Shown here one piece after another: positions 20,237-32,430 of a stretch of DNA of 64,000 nt. The stretch is taken from positions 62,001 through 126,000 of the forward strand of contig BLYE01000051.1 in assembly GCA_016586335.1 (NCBI GenBank), read 5' to 3'. Below the pieces are notes generated by a model. It had not been told where the DNA came from. It was given only the letters and a program-made list of their open reading frames with translations, and did not search any database. This DNA is from Nitzschia putrida (Eukaryota; Bacillariophyta; Bacillariophyceae; Bacillariales; Bacillariaceae). The translations under genes were made by a program, and so were the position numbers. The stretch's first letter is position 1. Each line of letters begins with the position of its first letter.

Positions 20237-21307
20237 TCATACATAGACAGCCAAGGAAGACATGAGCAAGAAACCCACAACAAAGCAAATCAGCTTGCCA
20301 ATTCCTGCCGTTGTTTCGGAGCGTTTGCCATGAGAACTTTCCGTTCGACAGGCCAGAAGCTCCTTGGAGGCAATTTCAACAATGGAAATATACATAAAGG
20401 TTCCAGCCACCATTGCTTGTACAACGGCAATGGAAGATGCTCCATGGTCGATATCACTGAGCAGTACACCGAGGATGACTCCCAAGGGTGTAGTGAATGT
20501 GTAGGTAATACCTAAAATCAAATTGAGACGCCATTCCACTTGGGATGTGACCAGGTTGCTTCCCAAACAAAAAGCTTCAAAGGATTTGTGCGCCAAAATG
20601 GCAATAGCTGTACTCGTAAGAGTGACAGGGTTTGTTTCGATTCCAATAGAGACTCCTGCCAACACAGAATGAACGGAAATGGCCACCATCAACACTGCGC
20701 TGGCGAGAATCGACCCATGCAAATGAAGATCAATGTGATCGTCGTGGTGGTGATGTTGGGGCAACAGAGAAGCAATACTAGTCGTGGAGCAACGTGTCGA
20801 ATGACACTCCGTTCCGTGGTGTCCACAAGAGACGGATCGAGTAAATTGCCCTTCGACCAAGGGTTGTGGAGGTGGAATCGGAGGGGTGGAATGAAACAGA
20901 GGCGTTTTCTCCGTATCATGAGCATGATCATGATCATGTGATTTGTCGTCTGTTGATTGATGAGAGTGTTCATGTTCATGAGAATGTAACAGGGAATGAA
21001 TGTCAGGAATCTCTTCGTGATGAGCGCCAATGAACATATGCAGAGATTCCTCCATGATGAAGAAACACAGCATGGTCAGCCCAGCGATGAACATTGCCCA
21101 AGGAAAAGCGCCTGGATAATCTAGGACATATGCAGCATCCGGCAGCTGATGCACTAGACCCCCAGACAATAACACGCCACTGGCTAACATATTTCCCAAG
21201 GAAAACCAAGTCGGGTTTCCTGCCAAACGATTTGGAGCAAACACAGACACCAGAGAGAGGAGGTAAATGCTCAACGTGAGCACCAACTTGAGAAGTGCAA
21301 CCCCCAT
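20237..21307 (-). CDS. ZIP-family metal (zinc/iron) transporter
   Basis: A 356-residue membrane protein with about eight spans. The cytosolic loop after TM3 (residues 96-192) is rich in His (HSHEHEHSH, HDHDHAHD, QHHHHDDH) and probably senses or binds metal. TM4 has HSVLAGVSIGIE (H213 and E224) and TM5 has HKSFEAFCLG (H240 and E244). These are the metal-path residues of ZIP proteins. The family moves Zn2+, Fe2+ or Mn2+ into the cytosol from outside or from organelles. The length and HKSFEA motif fit the ZIP I/II group. Substrate and membrane are not decided by the sequence. Confidence 0.9.
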   Translation of the reverse strand: MGVALLKLVLTLSIYLLSLVSVFAPNRLAGNPTWFSLGNMLASGVLLSGGLVHQLPDAAYVLDYPGAFPWAMFIAGLTMLCFFIMEESLHMFIGAHHEEIPDIHSLLHSHEHEHSHQSTDDKSHDHDHAHDTEKTPLFHSTPPIPPPQPLVEGQFTRSVSCGHHGTECHSTRCSTTSIASLLPQHHHHDDHIDLHLHGSILASAVLMVAISVHSVLAGVSIGIETNPVTLTSTAIAILAHKSFEAFCLGSNLVTSQVEWRLNLILGITYTFTTPLGVILGVLLSDIDHGASSIAVVQAMVAGTFMYISIVEIASKELLACRTESSHGKRSETTAGIGKLICFVVGFLLMSSLAVYV

Positions 21308-21965
21308 GCTTTTGTTTCAAATCACAGTGATGTGGTGAATGCAAACGGTCTGAACAAGAATTACAGTGTATTATTCAATGTCAATGATCAATGACTGACA
21401 GCGGGAGTTGATGATACGACGGTGTTGTAGTTGTGGCAACAGGGAGGCGAATAATAGCCAGAACAGCCAGAAATAATGAGAGGATTACTGTATTCGAAAA
21501 ATTATGTAATACAGTAAATAAACAAAATTGTATTGCTGATAGGCCCCAGGAAATGGCCTGTGCCAGACACACTTGCCCTGCTACTACGGTACCTGCCTAC
21601 TACTGGCGGGTGGCGGGTGGTTCATGCAGTAATGGTTCTACGAATTTCTACGAGGCCTGCAGAAAGCCTTGGCATTCTTTCTCCAGCCAGCTACGTACTG
21701 GAATCACGGTGATGGATTTTGGAAATACCATGGTGCGGTACAACACTCGTAAAGTTATCCCTCTGTTATTGTCATGAGATGGGTAATAGTCTACCGATAG
21801 TAGGATGCCAAACTAAACTAGGTAGCAACTCTATCAAGGTTGAAAATGCAATGACCTTGGTCTAAAATAATATTGACGTTGTTTGCAATAAAGTGATATT
21901 CTATACAAATGCCAAGGACGTAGCCTCAAAATTGGTTGTTTTTTTCTTTCTGCCAAGTGCTGACC
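21308..21965. other. Intergenic region
   Basis: About 660 bp, A/T-rich near 21480-21540. Short open frames on both strands have no recognisable domain. No gene called. Confidence 0.45.
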
Positions 21966-22535
21966 TTAGGCCTTGCTGTGGTTTTGAGCGCGGATCATGT
22001 CATACGAGAGAGCGCCGTATACCTCAACCCAGTCAGCCTTGACATTGGGCGAGAAATGGTCAGTACCTAGGATTTCCTGAATTGTGTCCATCAAAGCGCG
22101 GCCCATACTAGGATAAAACTCAGGCTTGACACCGTATCGGACGTGCTTCTCACCCAACTCAAGCAAGACTTCAGTCAACATCTCAATATCGGGACCCAAC
22201 ATGCTGAGTGCCTTGTCCAACATTTGAACGAAATACTTGGCGTGCCTGACAAAACGTTGGTTCTTCAAAACCTCCTCGCATTTCATGTCCATATTCTTGG
22301 AAAACCCAAAGATTTGTTGAGCATCGGGCTCGAGGGCAAAGAATCTAAAGAGAAAATCACAATGTCAGATCTTGTCCGTAGGTCACAAATTCAGTTGCCG
22401 ATGGACGAGACATTCGGATACACACCTTTGAAACAACTTGGTTCCAACTACCTCCTCGTAGTTCTCTTTTCTGCGGATGGCTTCCCAAGTCTCAATGACT
22501 TGGGAGACAGTAGAGTAACTCATATCAGCAACCAT
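21966..22535 (-). CDS. Single-domain globin
   Basis: Two exons on the minus strand, 22535-22426 and 22344-21966, with an 81-bp GTGTGT...TTTAG intron. Frame is preserved and the join gives LFQRFFALEPDAQQIFGF, a classic globin B-C-CD segment. The product is 162 residues, normal for a globin. Candidate heme-pocket residues are H71 in FVRHAKYFV (distal E7) and H104 in GEKHVRYGVKPEFY (proximal F8). The protein should bind heme and O2 or NO; resemblance is to neuroglobin/flavohemoglobin-type 3-over-3 globins. The frame is open to 22673, so the start could be upstream, but a start at 22535 (MVADMSYSTV) gives the usual helix-A spacing. Physiological role is unknown. Confidence 0.85.
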
Positions 22536-22673
22536 TTTGATGAAATTGGTGGGTTGTAGGCGTTGGTACAAGTTTGTCGAACGAAAGGTTTTATGAGGAA
22601 AATTCATACTTTGGGTTAGTTCCTGGCACGGGTTCTTGCTTGGTGCGGCGGGCAGCACGTAGTCCGTATACAA

Positions 22674-25060
22674 GATACTGCGGTTTCCCCGAAGATTATA
22701 GAACCTTTTGCACCATTCGTCGCTCGTAATTGTTTGCAGTATTTGCGGCGAAAATTAGAGCCCTCCCCTATATTTCAAACCTATCTCGTCATATTCTCTC
22801 GGATTAACCACTTTCGGGGAACACAAGGAATGAGTGATCAAAGGGAGTGATAGGGCATATATAAATTCTTATGTTGTCCTGGTTAAGTGGAGGAAATCAG
22901 GAGTCACTCTATGTGTCTGTACTGCACACAATGTCGAAAACACGATTACTTGACATCCAAATATGGCTTCACGGCATTACCCCCACTCTACCCGGACGAA
23001 TTTTCGATCCTTTGGAATAAGCCCCCAAACCCAACCTTGAGTGGCACAATTGCGTCCAACGCATCTAGGAAGTTCTCAATACACGGTGTGGAATGGTGCT
23101 GGTGAAGCCCTTGTATCCCAGTCGCAGGAACTACCAGAAAGTCTCCTCATCATGGAATGAATGAAATGAATGAAAACGTGAGGTAATATCATTCAACTCA
23201 CAACTTTTTCAGCAGCCGACATTTTGTAGGATGGCATCGCCCTTTGTCAAGGTGAACATCCCAGCAGGAAGGGAACCATTCGAAAAGCTTTGGAGTTGTT
23301 TGGTTTCTACGTCGAAACTACACTTTCCTTTGGCCTCAGACGATCCAGGTGCTGTGCACTCGTTTTCTATCCTCTCACCGCCAAGATGAAAGCCTTCATG
23401 CTGTCATTCTGCAGTTCCATGATGGACAAGTGGACGGTTCTAACCCATTCCCAGGGATGTACTAGAAGGGACTTCCTCTTGGTCCAAAGCTACGAGTACC
23501 AGGCGTATACCGCCAAAGATTGTGGATAATAGATTGTGGATAGATGTTGCGGGAGCTACAATAATTACTGAGAACAACCATGGCTGGAACGGCACAAGAG
23601 CGATTTCCAGACAGGTACAAATGCATGGATCACAATTCACAATTCCAGTACTATGATTATTCGCTCATTGCTGCAACAAGTTCCGCAGGTGGATAGGATG
23701 TTGTAGAATTGAATTGCTGGAACCTCGCTGCTGTGAAGCCATCATGATGGTTGACGCAGAAAGTGGAAATTTCCGGTATTTTGTTCTTGCCAGATACAAC
23801 TGTTTCTACTTGCGTTGAATGCATTGGTAGAAAATGAGAGTGATGTCCAAGTCACTCAAGGATCCTATGGGCTGGGTATACAACCCAGCCAGCCTTGAGA
23901 AACCATGTTTTCACGTGATGTTTAGTATACCCATGAGATGCAATTCTCTCTTTTCGGAAGATTGACCTCTCATGCCCTCTTCTTCCGTTGGCTTCCAACA
24001 CCACCACCGCCGAAACACAACACAACAACAGAGGTACTTTCTTCTGCCACAGAAGGGGAACCTATAGGTACGCCGCGGACTGGGAGATCGTAGATGTTGT
24101 ACGTGGCACTACTGGTGTGAGAACAGTCCCATGGCGAGGAATCTTAGTACAGTACGTACTAACAGTAGTACGAGCACTTGCAGGGTGTGGCAGTAAGGTT
24201 TGTGATCTCGCTCAGCACTTTGGAAAGAGAACGTTCCTTGATACGGCATGTGGCAGATATCACGTCCAAAAGAGAACCGACATCACCTTTTCGAAACGAT
24301 GGCGATGCGATGCTGAAAGTACCAGTACTAAAAGTAATTCTTAAAAATTGGCACTTGGAAATGCATCTTCCAATACAGTTGCCGGCACATGAGAAAGTAC
24401 AGAAATTGTTATGGTTCTAGACACACGAGTAGAAAACTGTCTGGGATATGTCGACTTAGGATGTCCGATATAATTCTCATTGAGTGAGGGAAGCAATTGT
24501 TGAGAGATGGGTTTCATAAGAACAGAAAGAATTGTCAAGCAAGATACCCAGAACTCCTGCAAATTGTCTAATACTACGGGGACTCGTCCTCATACACGTT
24601 GTTGTTACTTGCGACTCGGTACTGATGCTACGTTTGGGAGGTTCGGAAGGAGTACTTGCACCACCGGCGAACGTATCACCAGCCTTTACGCAGTATTGCT
24701 GTGGCGAATCATATGAATGGGCCGACTCCTTCGCCTTGAACCTTTCCCTTGAACAAAGAGAACAAACCCGTAGGGACCATAGTCTCGCTATTGCTTTGAT
24801 ATCTCCGATCACTTTCTGCAAATAACAGATTCGGAGCAGGGTGCCAGAGTCATTTCTGTAGGCTGGTGTGGCATATGAGGTTTCTATTTAATGTATATGC
24901 CTTCCCAGAGTCTTTTTGAGCACTATGAAGGGAGCGAAAGTTGCTTTTACTGGATGCTCTACGACGGGCGACGCGGAAGAAAAGCGTCATGCGGGAAGAA
25001 GCAAAAGTCCAGCAGGACCGAATCGCTCATTGTTGAGCTCTGCGGAAATCGAAAATTGGC
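22674..25060. other. Long intergenic region (about 2.4 kb)
   Basis: No domain is recognisable in any short open frame here. A TATATAAAT sequence lies at about 22856-22864. The region holds scattered AGTAC/GTACT tracts (for example around 24150). It may include regulatory sequence for the receptor cyclase gene that follows, or an undetected non-coding gene. Confidence 0.4.
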
Positions 25061-28000
25061 ATGGAAAAGAGCAAGAGCAGAATCAAGATGACAGACAACG
25101 GTACGAAGGATCGAGTCCCTCACGACGACGATGGATCAATCTCTGAGAGTGCCAGCGCACAAGGATCAAACAATGAAGACTCCAGTTCGCATACGCCGTC
25201 CACACAAAACAGCAATACTGCCGGTCGCAGTCGAGGTGATGTCCCCGATGACATTATGGCTGCCAGGGAAACAATCGCTGTCCAGTGGTCTAGGATTCTG
25301 GTGATCATGGTCCTGGGAGGAGCTGCTGCAGTTGCTGGTGGCCTCACCTACCATTGGAGTAGGCAATCGGAATCGGATGACTTCGAGTCACAGGTACGTA
25401 CTCCTACAAGCGAATCTAGAGAATGCATGTGCATTTTTTTGGTGGGTGACCGGATTCTCCTCATTTGGAACCCCATTTTTTCTTTTTCTTTTCAAAACAA
25501 CAGTTCCAAGATTTTGCCTTTGAGATTGAGGATGTTTCCTCCCACAACGCTGATAACATTTTCAAGGTGGCCCATGGAATTAGTACATCTATCACTTCCA
25601 TGGCGCTTTCCACAAATCAAGTCTTTCCTTATGTCACCATTCCTCATTTCGAGATTCGGGGAGAACAGTATCTCAATGTGACCAACGCCGCTCTGTTGGC
25701 CTTTTCCCCTACTGTGACAGACCTAGACGCTTGGAATGCCTACGCCCAAGACAACCAAGGTTGGTTGCTGGACAGTTACGCCTGGAGGGGACTTGAATTG
25801 GCTCCTGAGGACATTGTTGACATGTTCTACATTGACCAAGAGTTGGGGGCTCACGTACCAGAGACTGCCGGGGAAGAAAAGTATGGACCACTTTGGATGA
25901 CTGCCAAAGCTCCTCTTGATACTGGAATCATTAATGGCAATCTAATGAAGGATAGCCTTTATGGCCCATTGTATGACCTCATGCAGGATGTTGAAGGTCC
26001 TGTTCTTTCCCAAGTCTTTGATCCTTCTCCTTTGTTTGGTTCTGAGTCTAACATTGCCTCAGATGATTTCTTGGTGCACCCGGAAAGTATGTTCCTCGAG
26101 CCTGTGTTTGATTCCTTCGACGCTTCCAATAGAACTGTCGTTGGGGCCACAATTTCCATTCTGCCTTGGGACACATATTTCAGCAATCTGTTGCACGACG
26201 GAGCACAAGATGTCGTTTGTGTTCTCAGCAACACATGTGGCGACGTTTTCACCTACCGCGTCGACGGCAACTCTGCCATATTCCTAGGCCCCGGTGATCT
26301 ACACAACACCGCCTACAACTACATGGGAGTGGAGATTCCGTTCGGCCCTTCCCTCGACTTGACGTTGACCGATGACGATGCTCACGCTGTGTACTGTCGA
26401 TACTCTATCTTCGTTTACCCTACTTCCGAACTCGAAGATTCCTATCGCACGAACCAACCAGCGATTTTGACTACGACAGTTGTTTTGATCTTTGCCTTCA
26501 CCATGTTCGTTTTCGTCGTCTACGACTACTTGGTCCAAAGGCGACAAGACAGAGTCCACGCAGCGGCCCTCAAGTCGAACGCCATTGTCACATCTCTCTT
26601 CCCTGCCGAAGTTCGCGACCGTCTCTTCCAGCACAATGCCCTCCCCGAGCAAAATCCTGGAGGCGGCTCCAAGGCTCTCAAGAGAAACAGTTATGATGGA
26701 ACTGCAAAGTACCGCCTCAAGAATTACTTGGACGACGATGTTCAGTCCAACGAATTTGCACCATCGGAGGGTGATGCCTCGATTCCTGAAATGTATGAAA
26801 CCAAGCCCATTGCTGACTTGTTTCCGAGCACTGTACGTTCCACTTTCCCATTGTTAAATATATTTGACATTGCTTGTTGTGGATTAATTCTTACCAATTG
26901 CCCCTACAGACTGTCATGTTCGCAGATATTGCTGGATTCACTGCATGGAGTTCTGTTCGTGAACCATCCCAAGTGTTCACTCTCTTGGAAACTGTTTATC
27001 GTGCCTTTGATATTATCGCCAAGAAGCGACGAGTGTTCAAGGTCGAAACCGTGGGGTACGTTCCGTTGGTGAAATTGTACTCATAATTATGTTGATCCTA
27101 ACTCACAGGTGGGCACTTGGATTTGCAGAGATTGTTATGTCGCTGTTACAGGATTGCCCGAGCCGAGAAAGGATCATGCTGTGGTCATGTGTCGTTTTGC
27201 CAGAGATTGTATGGTCCGTATGAACGAACTATCGCACCAGTTGGAAGTCACTCTTGGTCCAGATACGGGAGATTTGGCCATGAGATTCGGACTTCACAGT
27301 GGACCTGTGACGGCTGGAGTACTTCGAGGTGACAAGTCCCGCTTCCAACTATTCGGTGATACTGTCAACACCGCAGCCAGGATTGAGTCAACTGGAATGA
27401 GAAATCGAATCCATTTGTCTCAAGAGACTGCCGAGCAACTCAAGGAGAGCGGCAAGGAGCGATGGGTAGTACCACGCACAGAAGTTGTCGTTGCCAAGGG
27501 AAAAGGAGAAATGAAGACTTACTGGTTGCTTCCCAAGGAGAATTCAACGGCTGCAGATTTCAACTTTGAACCACCTCCAACGCAAATTGAACCCAAGGCT
27601 CAATTCATCAATATTATTCCTGTTCGATCCGAGTCTTCTCCAAAGATTCAACGATTGGTAGAATGGAACGTTGATGTTCTCAAGAGATTGCTCAAATTGA
27701 TTGTCGCTCAAAGAACAAATGCTGAGCGCCCCAACCATGCAATCTTGAGAGAAGAGGAGAAGATTTTGAATATGCCTGCACCTTTGGAAGAAGTGAAGGA
27801 AGTTGTCACTCTGCCAGCCTTCAAGGCACACCGTGCAAAGGTTAACCCTAATGATATTCAGCTTCCTGAGGAAGTTGTCACACAGCTTCGAGCCTACGTT
27901 GAAGCCATTGCCACCATGTACCGCGAGAATCCTTTCCACAATTTCGAGCATGCAAGGTATGTATATTTTGCAGAAGTTTGGAGATTTTGTATCTTGGTGT

Positions 28001-28958
28001 TTTTGAATGATTGTCTCACTTTGTTCCTTTCAGTCACGTTACCATGAGTGTGAGCAAATTGTTGTCACGTATTATTGCGCCAGATATTACTATCGAGGAA
28101 GGTCGTGACGTTGAGGCTGATTTGCACGATCACACCTACGGAATCACGTCGGATCCTTTGACCCAGTTTGCGGTTGTAATCTCTGCTTTGGTGCACGATG
28201 TCGACCACGTTGGAATTCCTAACTACCTGTTGGTTAACGAAAACAAACGTTTGGGCTCAATGTACAACAACAAGTCTGTTGCAGAGCAAAATTCTGTGGA
28301 TCTGGCCTGGACTACACTGATGGAGCCAGCATTTGACGATCTTAGAAAAGCTCTGTACGGAACTACGGCGGATTTGGATCGATTCCGACAACTCATTGTC
28401 AATACGGTACTTGCTACCGATATTTTCGATAAGGAGTTGCAATCTCTCCGAAAGAATCGTTGGGACAAGGCTTTCAAGACGTACGCGACATCTTCGAGTC
28501 ATGTCGATATTAACCGCAAGGCCACCATCGTTATTGAGCACTTGATTCAAGCGTCAGATGTGGCGCATACAATGCAACATTGGCATATCTACCAAAAGTG
28601 GAATGAACGACTATTTGCGGAAATGACAGAAGCCTACAACACCGGACGTAGTACGAGTGATCCAGGTCCAAATTGGTACCAAGGTGAATTGGGATTCTTC
28701 GACAACTACATCATCCCTCTTGCCAAGAAGCTCAAGGATTGTGGTGTGTTTGGAGTCAGTTCGGATGAGTACTTGAACTACGCGTTGGAGAATCGTCGTG
28801 AGTGGGCTAGCAAGGGAGAAGAGGTGGTAGCGAAAATGATCGAGAAGTATCGAGCAAAGGATGCCACCGAAGAAAAGGAGGAAGAGGCAGCAAAGAGACC
28901 ATCAAATGCCTCTCCTTACGACAAGAGACCATCAAATGCTTCCCCTTACGAGAAGTAA
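25061..28958 (+). CDS. Receptor-type class III nucleotide cyclase fused to cyclic-nucleotide phosphodiesterase
   Basis: Five exons: 25061-25393, 25504-26832, 26910-27055, 27129-27956 and 28034-28958. All introns are GT-AG and keep frame; the product is 1186 residues. Order: cytosolic acidic N-terminus, TM1 (about 79-97), a 330-residue outside sensor, TM2 (about 431-455), class III cyclase (about 545-720), and a PDE domain (about 865-1120). The cyclase keeps both metal Asp (D560 in FADIAGFT, D604 in GDCY) and the N683/R687 pair (VNTAAR). Base-selecting positions are E600 (as in guanylate cyclases) and Q676 (Cys in guanylate, Asp in adenylate cyclases), so the nucleotide is unsettled. The PDE keeps HNFEH (873-877), HDVDH (933-937) and D1054. 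One protein can thus make and destroy the same messenger under control of an outside signal. A later Met (25088) is an alternative start. Confidence 0.9.
28893..28952 (+). repeat. Two 30-bp coding tandem repeats
   Basis: Two units, 28893-28922 and 28923-28952, encode KRPSNASPYD and KRPSNASPYE at the extreme C-terminus of the cyclase-PDE. The second unit differs at few bases, so the duplication is young. The Ser/Lys/Arg content could make it a phosphorylated tail. Confidence 0.9.
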
Positions 28959-29697
28959 GCATGATTGGAAGATGGTAGGAATCGATTCTATGTCGGTCCT
29001 GGGGGAAAGGGCTGGTCACTAGACTGATTGGTGATTGGTCCTTTTGTGTGTATACACAATGGTTTTACTTGGGGGACACACTGGGGAGCTACCTAGTTTC
29101 AAATGTTTTATGAGTACAAATATGATTTCTAGCACATTTTCTAGCTCTCCATTATCAGTGTTGTAGAAAAGACAACGCGCTTTCACAAGGACAGCCCTAT
29201 TCCCAGTTTATTTCATGAACGGAATAGTCACCACGAGTAGAATCTACTTTGGTCGTCGAAGCAGCATCGACGAAGGTGTCATGGCCACAAGCTAGCAAGA
29301 ACATCGAATTGTCAAGAGAATGCTGACGCTGTGCCCCAGCGTGGACTCATTGAAGTCAAAGATCGTTCGCCGAAAGCATTAGGATCAAATTATTCATACG
29401 TATAATACATACATAATCCTTCACAAGATACCTTTTGCCACCACCTAAAGTACGTACGGATATGACACCAGTAGCGCTTCTCAAGTAGCGGGTGCGTAGG
29501 TATGGTACAAAGGAAGAGCATACTAGCGTAGGTGGGTGTCACCGAGTGACGAATCAGAGAACGTTTGACACCCCGAGCTACCCAGAGATGACGAAGCCAT
29601 TTTTCTCACGAAATCGTTCCCATCTATTCGATTCACAACTTTTTTCTCTTGTCAGCTTCACCGGCAACCTAGATTAGAGGTTCTATCACCAACAACC
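28959..29697. other. Intergenic region
   Basis: About 740 bp between two plus-strand genes. Includes TACGTACGG at about 29452. No gene seen. Confidence 0.4.
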
Positions 29698-32274
29698 ATG
29701 CTAGGAAAGTCCATTTCTACTTCCCGAGTCTCTGCTTCCCTTAAGCAAAACTTAAGGGCAACGACCTCGGTCACAATTCGCAGTTTGAGTGCTGTTCCTA
29801 CTGACAATGTCCAACGCCACCCTTTGTACCCAACATTGTTCACTCCCTTGGATCTTGGACCGGCTGGAATTGTTCCCAACCGTGTTCTCATGGGATCCAT
29901 GCATACAGGTTTGGAAGGACACAGTCTTCCTGGGCTAGTGGAGCGTTTCATCTCGGATGGCACTGAAGATCACTCGTTGGAGCGCATGGCCAAGTATTTC
30001 CAGGCTAGAGCTGAAGGAGGCATCGGCCTCATGGTCACAGGTAAGAAATACTTGAGTATTATATGGATTTGTTGATTTTTTTCAATTTATCTCAACAGGA
30101 GTGCTTATCTGTTCCCAGGAGGAATCGCCCCCAACCGACAAGGCTGGGTCGGTCCTTTTGCTGCCCAACTCACCAACCATGACGAGATGCTCCTCCACAA
30201 GGTTGTGACTGAATCCGTACACAGTGTCCAAGTGCCAATTTATGGAACCGATGAATCTGTGGCTCCCAAGATTTGTATGCAAATCCTACACACTGGTCGC
30301 TATGCTTACCACCCCTTCGCCGTTTCTGCGTCGGACACCAAATCTCCCATTTCTCCCTTCAAGGCCCGAGGATTGAATAAAAGCGATATCTCTCAAACTG
30401 TTAAGGACTATGTCAACACGGCCGTGCTTGCCAAGGAAGCTGGATACGATGGAGTTGAAATTATGGGGTCCGAAGGGTATTTGATCACACAATTCTTGTC
30501 ACCTAAAACCAACAAGCGAACCGACGACTACGGAGGTAGCTTTGCCAACCGGGCTCGCCTTCCTTTGGAAATTGTGGAAGCTGTCAGACAGGCAACCGGC
30601 CCTGAGTTCATCATTATTTTCCGCATTTCGTTGTTGGATTTGGTCGATGGTGGCCTGGCATGGCATGAGACTCTTGAACTGGCTGCTGCTCTCGAGAAGG
30701 CTGGAGCATCCATGCTCAATACTGGTATTGGATGGCATGAGGTAAGAGAAATGGGGACGTTCACTTTGTTTTTGTTCAAAAGGATGCGACTCACAAAATC
30801 TTCCATCATGGACCGACAGGCTCGAGTCCCAACCATTGCAACCTCGGTGCCTCGTGGAGCTTTCACGTTCTGCACCAAGCAGCTAAAGGATGCTAACGTT
30901 GTCGATATTCCATTGATTTCTACCAACCGTATTAATGCGCCCGACACAGCCGAGAGTATTCTTGCTGGGGATGTTTCAGATATGGTCAGTATGGCGCGAC
31001 CTCTTTTGGCTGACCCTCACTTTGTGAACAAGGCTATGAATGAGGAACCCAACCTCATCAACACGTGCATCGGATGTAATCAAGCATGTTTGGATCACAC
31101 GTTCAAGGGAAGAACTTCTTCATGCCTCGTGAATCCCATGGCTTGCCATGAAACCGAACTTGTCACTCGTTTGCTGCCCGAGGAGGAAAGGTTGACCATT
31201 GGTGTCGTTGGTGCAGGCCCAGCTGGATGTGCCTTCGCCATTACCGCAGCACAAATGGGACACAAGGTCACTTTGTACGATGAAAGTGACAAGGTGGGCG
31301 GCCAATTCCATATGGCTAAGCGTATCCCAGGCAAGGAAGAGTTCCACGAAGCGTAAGTCCTCATCATCACGTTTTGTTTCATACATGCCCACCCCAGAAT
31401 CATTCTCACTCTATTCGTTTTGTACAGTCTTCGATATTTCGAGCATCAGTTGGTTGCTAGTGGTGTAGATGTTCAAATGGGCACTAGGGTATCCCACGAA
31501 GACATGAAAGAACAAACAGGTGTCGACAAGTGGATCGTTGCAACTGGTGTTACTCCCAGGGACCCCAAGATTCCAGGAGGTGATCATCCCAATGTATTGA
31601 GTTACATTGATTTGCTTCGAAACAATAAGCCAGTTGGAAATCGCGTCGCAGTGATTGGAGCTGGTGGTATTGGCTTTGATGTATCTGAGTTCCTGTTGTA
31701 CCATGATTTCGACAAGCGTCACCAAGACGTGTCGTTGCAAGACTTTTATGATGAATGGGGTATTGATCCAGAGCAAAAGAACGCAGGAGGTTTGAAGAAG
31801 CCTGTTCACAAGCCTCCCAAACGCGAAGTTCATTTGATGCAGCGAAAGAGGGGTAAGCTTGGGGCTGGACTTGGAAAGACCACGGGATGGATTCACCGAG
31901 CTACTCTTAACATGGGAGGAGTGAACATGATTGGAGGTGTGAAATATGATCGGGTCGATGAAAACGGCTATTTGCACTACACCAAGGACGAGAAGCAACA
32001 TGTCCTCGAGGTTGACAACATCATTCTCTGCGCTGGACAAATTGAAAATCATCCATTGCAAGATGCTGCACAGGGAACAGATCTTGAGTCTAAGGTTTAT
32101 ACCATCGGAGGAGCCTTCAAAGCGGGCGAGCTAGACGCGAAGCGAGCCATTGACATGGGCACCCGACTTGCCATAAAGATTCACGAAAAGGAGGTTGTTC
32201 CCGGAAAACATGAGTTTTCTTCTAAACCTGGCGTCGAAGAGAAGATGTTCGAAATTCTCAATCGATTTACCTAA
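29698..32274 (+). CDS. 2,4-dienoyl-CoA reductase-like FMN/Fe-S/FAD oxidoreductase, organellar
   Basis: Four exons: 29698-30040, 30119-30741, 30820-31352 and 31428-32274, giving 781 residues. This is the bacterial FadH layout. An old-yellow-enzyme TIM barrel that binds FMN comes first (about residues 45-385; HTGRYAYHP, TDDYGGSFANRARLP, STNRI). A 4Fe-4S cluster with CxxCxxxC then C follows (CIGCNQACLD ... SSCLVNP). FAD and NADPH Rossmann folds come last (VGAGPAGCAFA, VAVIGAGGIGFD). FadH uses NADPH to reduce 2,4-dienoyl-CoA during beta-oxidation of unsaturated fatty acids. The first 35 residues are basic, Ser-rich and acid-free (MLGKSISTSRVSAS), suggesting mitochondrial import. The second intron is 78 bp with no in-frame stop, so a retained-intron form would be readable. 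Confidence 0.9.
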
Positions 32275-32390
32275 ACGAGGGCGCCTCATGTAAACAATAG
32301 TTTAAAGCTTGCAAAGATGCAGTCAACGATAGTTTTCGTCCGTAGGTTGTCAGTCAGTTCTAGATCTCGAACGACAACGGACAGTCCGGC

Positions 32391-32427
32391 GATCGATGGT
32401 CGATGATCGACGATCGACGATCGACGA
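32391..32427. repeat. ATCGACG simple repeat cluster
   Basis: A short GATCGACGATCGACGATCG array just before the start codon at 32431. It is nearly self-complementary and would lie in the leader of the next gene. Confidence 0.7.
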
Positions 32428-32430
32428 CCA

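Noticed and set aside
24477..24821. Overlapping open frames of about 100 codons on both strands
   Set aside because: Both strands are open, with no periodic signal or known domain, so chance is more likely.
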